Positions 38,501 through 64,000 of a DNA stretch of 64,000 bases are shown one piece after another (the stretch's first letter is position 1; every line of letters starts with the position of its first letter). Location of the stretch: the NCBI RefSeq assembly GCF_030463565.1, contig NC_134660.1:2220001-2284000 (forward strand), given 5' to 3'. The notes beneath the pieces were generated by a model. It was not told where the DNA came from. It saw nothing but the letters and a program-made list of their open reading frames with translations, and ran no database searches. A program made the position numbers and the translations under genes. The DNA is from Pelecanus crispus. Taxonomy: Eukaryota > Chordata > Aves > Pelecaniformes > Pelecanidae.

Positions 38501-40808
38501 GTTCTCTGATCACACTCCCACCTCACGCTAGCTTGAAACCCGAGGGCTGGCGCCTCCTCGGCGCTGTTCTAGAACCGGGGCCCGGCTCCGTACACTGTGA
38601 GATAACAAAGCAGTGGACGACTGGATCTCTACCAGCCTGGAACCTACGCAGCCTTTACAAAACACCTCTCGTATCCCACAGACTTCCATCTACTACCTGT
38701 GGTTTTACGAGCTCATTTCTGTATAATTTAGAAAGTTCCACTGTTACAATTAATACCTCCCTGATGAGAGAAAAGGAGGGATACAGGATCAGTGACTAAG
38801 CAAAAAACTGGTGTTGGACAGTTTAGCTAAAAAAGTTCCGAGATGAAATGGTTCATTTTTTCCCTACTATCTATCTAGTCGGATACATGCACAAAGAGAA
38901 CGCAGGTTTCCAGAGTACAACAATTTTGCCTTTTTTTTTTGCTGAGAGGCAGTTTTTTCTACACTTGCATTTGTCAAAAAATCCCAGCGGACATCGCTGC
39001 CAAGATAAACCCTGCCACTGGCACAGGCGGGTCCAAGGCAAACAGATGTCTACGACATTTTAACTGCCACGGCGTGCAACCCTGTAGGCCCTCACCTGCA
39101 AAATTTCAAGGGTTTGTTTTCATTCTTGCTTGCACGTACAGTTCACAGACCTAACGCTGACCCTACCAAATCCAAGCGTAACAAATAAACATTTGCTAAG
39201 CACTTTATACCTCTCGGCTACGTTAGAATCACAGAGCGGCTGAGGTTGCAAGGAAGCTCTGCGGGTCACCCGCTCCAAGCCCCCTGCCCAAGCCGGGCCA
39301 CCTACAGCAGGTTGCCCAGGGCCACTTTTGAACCTCTCCAAGGATGGAGGCTCCACCACCTCCCCGGGCACCCTCTGAGGGGAAAAAGCGTTTTGTGATG
39401 CTCACGAGGAGCCTCCCGCCTCTCCGTTTGGGCCCAGGGCCTCTGGTTCACACCCGAAATGAGCCGGGCTCCCTCGGCTTCGCGCTCTCCCTCCAGGTAT
39501 TTACGTACGGGGGATAAGGGGGCACCCTCTGAGGGGAAAAAGCGTTTCGTGATGCTCACGAGGAGCCTCCCGCCTCTCTGTTTGGGCCCAGGGCCTCTGG
39601 TTCACACCCGAAATGAGCCGGGCTCCCTCGGCTTCGCGCTCTCCCTCCAGGTATTTACGTACGGGGGATAAGGGGGAACCCTCTGAGGGGAAAAAGCGTT
39701 TCGTGATGCTCACGAGGAGCCTCCCGCCTCTCCGTTTGGGCCCAGGGCCTCTGGTTCACACCCGAAATGAGCCAGGCTCCCTCGGCTTCGCGCTCTCCCT
39801 CCAGGTATTTACGTACGGGGGATAAGGGGGCACCCTCTGAGGGGAAAAAGCGTTTCGTGATGCTCACGAGGAGCCTCCCGCCTCTCCGTTTGGGCCCAGG
39901 GCCTCTGGTTCACACCCGAAATGAGCCGGGCTCCCTCGGCTTCGCGCTCTCCCTCCAGGTATTTACGTACGGGGGATAAGGGGGAACCCTCTGAGGGGAA
40001 AAAGCGTTTCGTGATGCTCACGAGGAGCCTCCCGCCTCTCCGTTTGGGCCCAGGGCCTCTGGTTCACACCCGAAATGAGCCGGGCTCCCTCGGCTTCGCG
40101 CTCTCCCTCCAGGTATTTACGTACGGGGGATAAGGGGGAACCCTCTGAGGGGAAAAAGCGTTTCGTGATGCTCACGAGGAGCCTCCCGCCTCTCCGTTTG
40201 GGCCCAGGGCCTCTGGTTCACACCCGAAATGAGCCGGGCTCCCTCGGCTTCGCGCTCTCCCTCCAGGTATTTACGTACGGGGGATAAGGGGGAACCCTCT
40301 GAGGGGAAAAAGCGTTTCGTGATGCTCACGAGGAGCCTCCCGCCTCTCCGTTTGGGCCCAGGGCCTCTGGTTCACACCCGAAATGAGCCGGGCTCCCTCG
40401 GCTTCGCGCTCTCCCTCCAGGTATTTACGTACGGGGGATAAGGCCCCGTTAAGGCCAGGGACAGGGAGAGTTCTGCCAGATGGCAGCGAAGTTAGAGCCT
40501 CACGCGAACATTCGCCTTTATTTCCTTCAAAAACGGAACCACCCCCGCAGCCAGCACCAAGAGCAAGAGGAGCGAGTCGCGGCGCCGGAGAAAGGCCGGC
40601 ACGGTGCCCCCGGCTCCTCGCCCTCCCGCCGGGCCGCAGCCCCGTTGCCGCCTCTCGGGGAGACACCTCAACCCCAGCCCGACACGGAGCCGCTGCCTCG
40701 GAGACGCCGGGGCCCGCCCGTCTCCTCCCGGGGCCGGCGGGAAGGCTTAGCGCCAGCCGCGCCCCTCCGCCGGCACTCACCCTCGGCACCGCCCGGCGCC
40801 GCCTTCAT
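26259..40808 (-). CDS. MED1: MED1, Mediator complex subunit 1 (complete, 17 coding exons)
   Basis: MED1 (TRAP220/DRIP205) is a Mediator middle-module subunit that bridges ligand-bound nuclear receptors and other activators to RNA polymerase II. Seen: 17 exons whose lengths sum to 4752 nt, with every junction in phase, giving 1583 residues (human 1581, from memory). Residues about 10-500 form the conserved Med1 domain. Exon 17 carries both nuclear-receptor boxes, NPILTSLLQ (LTSLL 605-609) and HPMLMNLLK (LMNLL 646-650), then a long Ser/Pro/Lys-rich disordered tail with a serine run, a basic KHKKHKKEKKK stretch followed by RD/KD repeats, and the conserved ending DDDLMDVALIGN. The start MKAAPGGAEETEKLNKM replaces the human MKAQGETEESEKLSKM. 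ATG context has G at -3. It diverges from CDK12 across a shared CpG island and lies head-to-tail before FBXL20. No frameshift or missing motif was seen. Confidence 0.97.
30367..30472 (-). CDS. MED1: MED1 exon 16
   Basis: 106 nt (466-500) including VMDVQDSTHVNCKLYKGLSD and ALICTDDFIAKVVQ. Acceptor ttttag, donor gtaagc. Confidence 0.95.
30570..30665 (-). CDS. MED1: MED1 exon 15
   Basis: 96 nt (434-465) including SPGILQFEVCPLSDSCFSVS and HPVNDSLVC. Acceptor tttcag, donor gtaagt. Confidence 0.95.
30880..31081 (-). CDS. MED1: MED1 exon 14
   Basis: 202 nt (367-433) including ALPGQQHCYFLNKDAPLPDG and HPGRVPLILNLIRHQVAYNT. Acceptor ttgtcag, donor gtgggt. Confidence 0.95.
31724..31842 (-). CDS. MED1: MED1 exon 13
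   Basis: 119 nt (327-366) including IPLFDTPPTFVPLYELITQF and PLNHNMRFYA. Acceptor cctcag, donor gtaagt. Confidence 0.95.
32059..32183 (-). CDS. MED1: MED1 exon 12
   Basis: 125 nt (285-326) including TPSFSSITSANSVDLPACFF and FPRPIPVSRAFIQKLQ. Acceptor tttcag, donor gtgggt. Confidence 0.95.
32506..32617 (-). CDS. MED1: MED1 exon 11
   Basis: 112 nt (248-284) including PRSLGMNVSVTVEGTMAMYK and PIAPLIMGSHPVDSK. Acceptor ttgcag, donor gtaagc. Confidence 0.95.
33357..33446 (-). CDS. MED1: MED1 exon 10
   Basis: 90 nt (218-247) including LLMNLKYYVSPYDLFEDGTG and PVILHENN. Acceptor cccacag, donor gtaggt. Confidence 0.95.
33813..33849. repeat. Short tandem repeat overlapping the MED1 exon 9 donor
   Basis: On the minus strand, three copies of a roughly 13-nt unit CTTTGGTTAAC plus two bases follow the exon end directly, the last with TTAGC. 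The donor GTATCT overlaps the first copy. Confidence 0.8.
33851..33924 (-). CDS. MED1: MED1 exon 9
   Basis: 74 nt (193-217) giving QATNANPLDKILHGSVGYLT. The donor gtatct is the start of a short tandem repeat (see 33813-33849). Confidence 0.93.
34503..34577 (-). CDS. MED1: MED1 exon 8
   Basis: 75 nt (168-192) giving KLKTKMYLALQSLELDLSKM. The acceptor ccccag follows a T20 run (A20 at 34587-34606 on the plus strand); donor gtaagg. Confidence 0.95.
34900..34971 (-). CDS. MED1: MED1 exon 7
   Basis: 72 nt (144-167) giving EKNFDEFSKHLRGLVNLYKL and PGD. Acceptor tttcag, donor gtaagt. Confidence 0.95.
35354..35382 (-). CDS. MED1: MED1 exon 6 (29-nt microexon)
   Basis: Only 29 nt (135-143), encoding SCPELVQHL plus two bases of Arg, with acceptor ttttcag and donor gtgagc. 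Needed in frame: exon 5 ends in phase 0 and exon 7 starts with the last base of Arg. Confidence 0.93.
36153..36285 (-). CDS. MED1: MED1 exon 5
   Basis: 133 nt (90-134) including LGSHLSANGTECYITSDMFY and LLCDVKVAHHGENPV. Acceptor is atgtaag with little pyrimidine, donor gtatgt. Confidence 0.93.
36414..36468 (-). CDS. MED1: MED1 exon 4
   Basis: 55 nt (72-89) giving SSLPAMTDRLESIARQN. Acceptor is catccag, donor gtacgt. Confidence 0.93.
36905..36983 (-). CDS. MED1: MED1 exon 3
   Basis: 79 nt (46-71) giving EKRVVMNSGGHQHLVSCLET and LQKALK. Acceptor is gactaag, donor gttggt. The acceptor was fixed by the requirement for Glu-Lys after VM. Confidence 0.9.
37827..37933 (-). CDS. MED1: MED1 exon 2
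   Basis: 107 nt (residues about 10-45) between a ttacag acceptor and a gtgaga donor. Includes LLERLHAKYNQNRPW and TMKLVRQVM, near-identical to the human N-terminus. Confidence 0.95.
39223..40443 (-). mobile_element. CR1 LINE fragment, internally amplified
   Basis: Reading the plus strand gives the reverse complement of a CR1 3' end: agaatcacagagcggctgag, then a ctccaagccccctgccc-like stretch, then ctccaaggatggaggctcca and ccacctccccgggcaccctc. This runs into the 154-bp unit, which resembles the next CR1 segment (ccctctgaggggaaaaagcg, tgatgctcacgaggagcctc, aggtatttacgtacggggga). Single-copy CR1 sequence is about 39223-39368; the remainder is tandem array. Confidence 0.85.
39369..40443. repeat. 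Seven-copy 154-bp tandem array derived from CR1
   Basis: Unit starts are at 39369, 39523, 39677, 39831, 39985, 40139 and 40293, all exactly 154 bp apart. Copies differ by only a few bases: gttttgtg or gtttcgtg, gggcaccc or gggaaccc, tctccg or tctctg, and one gccagg. The unit is CpG-rich. Open 70-codon frames repeat on both strands with the same period, but 154 is not a multiple of three, so no long repeat protein is encoded. Confidence 0.95.
40781..40808 (-). CDS. MED1: MED1 coding exon 1
   Basis: ATG at 40806-40808; 28 nt give MKAAPGGAE plus G, then donor gtgagt. The split codon completes as Glu in exon 2. The N-terminus differs from the mammalian one, but phase and donor fit. Confidence 0.9.
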
Positions 40809-40998
40809 GCCGCGGGTGGGGACGGGGGGCCCGCGGGGGGCCGCAGCGCCGGCGTCGCGTCGGGCCGGGCCTGGCCAGGCCGGGAACGGGGCGGGAGCCG
40901 CGGCCAGGCCGCAGCACCAGCCTCACACGGCGGCGGCCGCCGCCGCCGCCATCGCTCCGGCCGCGGCTGCGCTGCGGGGGCGCGCGGCGCTCCCGACC

Positions 40999-41008
40999 TC
41001 TCGCGAGA
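40999..41008. promoter_or_regulatory. TCTCGCGAGA element 1
   Basis: Exact 10-bp palindrome in the left arm of the 40980-41046 inverted repeat. This CGCG element is the reported site of BANP, and has also been linked to ZBTB33 (Kaiso), at CpG-island promoters. Confidence 0.85.
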
Positions 41009-41017
41009 GGCGCAGCC

Positions 41018-41027
41018 TCTCGCGAGA
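41018..41027. promoter_or_regulatory. TCTCGCGAGA element 2
   Basis: Exact copy in the right arm of the palindrome, 19 bp from element 1 (start to start). Confidence 0.85.
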
Positions 41028-41393
41028 GGTCGGGAGCGCCGCGCGCAGGGGTGGGCGGGGCGCGCCGCCGTAGCCGCCGTGTGAGGCCGCGGTGGCGGCG
41101 TGAGGCGCAGAACGGCCCCGCCTTCCCCGCCCGCGGGGAAGAACCCCAGCGCCGCGCTGCTCCACCCCGGGCAGGCCGAGCCGCGAAGCGGTCAAACAAC
41201 CCTTAAAGCCCGGTCTGGAGGATGAGCGGCGGCAGGCGGGGCCCGGCCTGACCGGAGGGGTGGAGAGGCCGGCTGTCTACCGGCGGCGCCTCCATAAAGT
41301 ATTTGTTGAGGGGAGGGGCGGGCGCTGTCCCCGCCCGGTGCCCCAATAAAGTTTGACCGGGAGCTGGTGCGCGCGCGGAGAGGCGGTCTCAAC

Positions 41394-41403
41394 TCTCGCG
41401 AGA
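41394..41403. promoter_or_regulatory. TCTCGCGAGA element 3
   Basis: Exact copy between the palindrome and the CDK12 side of the promoter. A near-match TCTCGCGGGA follows at about 41443-41452. Confidence 0.85.
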
Positions 41404-41489
41404 GGACGAGGCCCCCCCCCCCCCCTTTTCCCCGCCGCCAAGTCTCGCGGGATCGGCGGGCCAGCCGGTGGGGCGGAGGGCGGCGGTGA

Positions 41490-41499
41490 TCTCGCGAGA
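41490..41499. promoter_or_regulatory. TCTCGCGAGA element 4
   Basis: Exact copy, 20 bp (start to start) from element 5. Close to the likely CDK12 start region. Confidence 0.85.
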
Positions 41500-41509
41500 G
41501 GCGGCCGGG

Positions 41510-41519
41510 TCTCGCGAGA
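41510..41519. promoter_or_regulatory. TCTCGCGAGA element 5
   Basis: Exact copy. The 4/5 pair has nearly the same spacing (20 bp) as the 1/2 pair (19 bp). Confidence 0.85.
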
Positions 41520-41783
41520 GTTTGGCGGGTGCCCCCCTTGGACGCGGAGCCGTTTCGCTTTGGGAAGTGAGCGGGGGGCGGCGGCGGGGCGGGCCGGGCC
41601 GGGCCGGGGGCCGCGGGCGGCGGCGTGAGGCCGGGCGGGGGCCTTCCGGCTAAGGGACCCGCGCGGCGGCCCACGGGGCCCGGGCGCCCGGTGCTGAGGG
41701 GGTGGGGAGGGATCGCGGGCCCAGGCCCCGCCTTCCCGGGGCGCCCCCGCGGCGGCGCTGCCCTCCGGGCCTGGGCCCCTCGG

Positions 41784-41795
41784 ATGAGGCGGTGA
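41784..41795 (+). other. CDK12 upstream ORF a (3 codons)
   Basis: ATG AGG CGG TGA in the presumed CDK12 leader. Matters only if transcription starts upstream of it. Confidence 0.5.
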
Positions 41796-41918
41796 GGCCG
41801 GTGCCTTTCCCCCTTCCCCTCCCGGTTCTTCCCCCCCCTTCCCCCCCCCCCCCCGGCCCCTTCCGCCTCCTCCGGGGCCTCGAGGCGCCGCGGGGCCGCG
41901 CTCCCTGCCCCGCTCCCC

Positions 41919-41924
41919 ATGTAG
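41919..41924 (+). other. CDK12 upstream start-stop element
   Basis: ATG followed at once by TAG, the smallest possible upstream ORF, 135 bp before the CDK12 ATG. The -3 base is C, so the context is weak. Confidence 0.55.
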
Positions 41925-41964
41925 GAGGGGGTGTTGGCGGCAGGGGGGGCTGAGGCCGGGGTGA

Positions 41965-41988
41965 ATGGTGCGAGGAGCCGGGCGCTGA
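41965..41988 (+). other. CDK12 upstream ORF b (7 codons)
   Basis: ATG GTG CGA GGA GCC GGG CGC TGA, ending 70 nt before the CDK12 ATG. Context has G at -3 and G at +4, favourable for initiation. Confidence 0.55.
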
Positions 41989-42058
41989 GGAAGTTTGAAG
42001 TTTTGGGGGTTTTGGAGGCTTCCCCCCCCTCCCCTCTCTGGAGCACAGTGGAGGAGGA

Positions 42059-63818
<21,760 letters not shown>

Positions 63819-64000
63819 GTCAGTGCCCAGTTTGGTCTGTAAAAGGCTCCTCCTGATGTTACCTCTCTGGTCTGGGTGCGGGAAGCTTATATCTGTTAAG
63901 CCAGTCTGGTTCTTTCACCTCTATTTCTACAGAAAGGGCATTCCAGAATCTTCCTATCCTGATTTCCCCCCCCGCCCCCTTTCCTCTGCTGTGAAAACTA

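Larger units (their letters stand above)
37934..40780 (-). other. MED1: MED1 intron 1
   Basis: 2.85 kb between the exon 1 donor gtgagt and the exon 2 acceptor ttacag. The promoter-proximal half is taken up by a CR1 fragment and its 154-bp tandem amplification (39223-40443). The rest is ordinary intron with no exon seen. Confidence 0.85.
40980..41046. repeat. Perfect 32-bp-arm palindrome with a 3-nt loop
   Basis: Left arm 40980-41011 and right arm 41015-41046 are exact reverse complements around GCA. Each arm contains one TCTCGCGAGA, itself palindromic. The stem is highly GC-rich and could extrude as a cruciform, or fold in the MED1 leader RNA if transcription starts above it. Confidence 0.92.
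40809..42058. promoter_or_regulatory. Divergent MED1/CDK12 promoter and 5' leaders (CpG island)
   Basis: The MED1 and CDK12 start codons are 1250 bp apart on opposite strands with very GC-rich, CpG-dense DNA between. It has five exact TCTCGCGAGA elements (see separate entries), a CCAAT at 41343-41347, an ETS-like CCGGAAG on the minus strand at 41643-41649, C14 runs at 41412-41425 and 41841-41854, and no clear TATA box. Start sites cannot be placed exactly; the motif cluster at about 40980-41520 lies between the two likely start zones. Confidence 0.85.

Noticed and set aside
39459..40441. Series of 70-codon open frames on both strands with a period of 154 bp
   Set aside because: They are the same CR1-derived tandem unit read repeatedly; 154 is not divisible by three, each frame ends within the next unit, and they lie in an intron.
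39369..40443. Possible CRISPR-like or regulatory repeat array
   Set aside because: Units are contiguous with no unique spacers and match CR1; the genome is vertebrate.
40271..41199. Frames of 140-233 codons over the MED1 first-exon region
   Set aside because: Composition artefacts in the CpG island; MED1 exon 1 uses a different frame and ends at a clear donor.

Overview
This is a window of vertebrate nuclear DNA, most likely from a bird. Three protein genes can be read in human-like order and orientation (FBXL20 minus, MED1 minus, CDK12 plus; human 17q12). All are split by GT-AG introns that are short for a vertebrate. The interspersed repeats I recognise are CR1 LINE fragments, typical of birds and reptiles. 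I see no bacterial operon, CRISPR array, provirus, tRNA or rRNA. The species cannot be fixed from sequence alone; the bird call rests on CR1 plus gene compactness.

Layout. Positions 1-22351 hold the 5' part of FBXL20 on the minus strand: coding exon 1 (22310-22351) in a CpG island, a 17.2 kb intron 1, exon 2 (5094-5155), and an incomplete intron 2 running off the left edge. Positions 23062-40808 hold all of MED1 on the minus strand: 17 coding exons whose lengths sum to 4752 nt (1583 residues plus stop) with every junction in phase, and a 3' UTR of about 3.2 kb ending about 0.7 kb before the FBXL20 start codon. Positions 40809-42058 are a GC-rich divergent promoter shared by MED1 and CDK12. 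Positions 42059-64000 hold CDK12 on the plus strand: coding exons 1-12 (1105 codons), including the RS region, the proline-rich region, the whole kinase domain and the C-terminal extension helix. The last exons lie past the right edge.

The genes share themes. MED1 is a Mediator subunit that links nuclear receptors to RNA polymerase II. CDK12 with cyclin K phosphorylates the polymerase C-terminal domain during elongation. FBXL20 is the substrate-recognition part of an SCF ubiquitin ligase. The divergent MED1/CDK12 promoter could coordinate two transcription regulators.

I did not find a new multigene system. The most unusual items are non-coding: (1) seven near-identical 154-bp tandem copies of a CR1 piece in MED1 intron 1; (2) a perfect 32-bp-arm palindrome with a 3-nt loop in the MED1/CDK12 promoter; (3) five exact TCTCGCGAGA elements there, two of them inside the palindrome; (4) facing C17 and G16 runs between the MED1 3' end and FBXL20; (5) clustered poly(A) signals in CDK12 intron 1 and short upstream ORFs in its leader. 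All exon boundaries were read by eye from splice signals, reading phase and remembered human proteins; no alignment was run.
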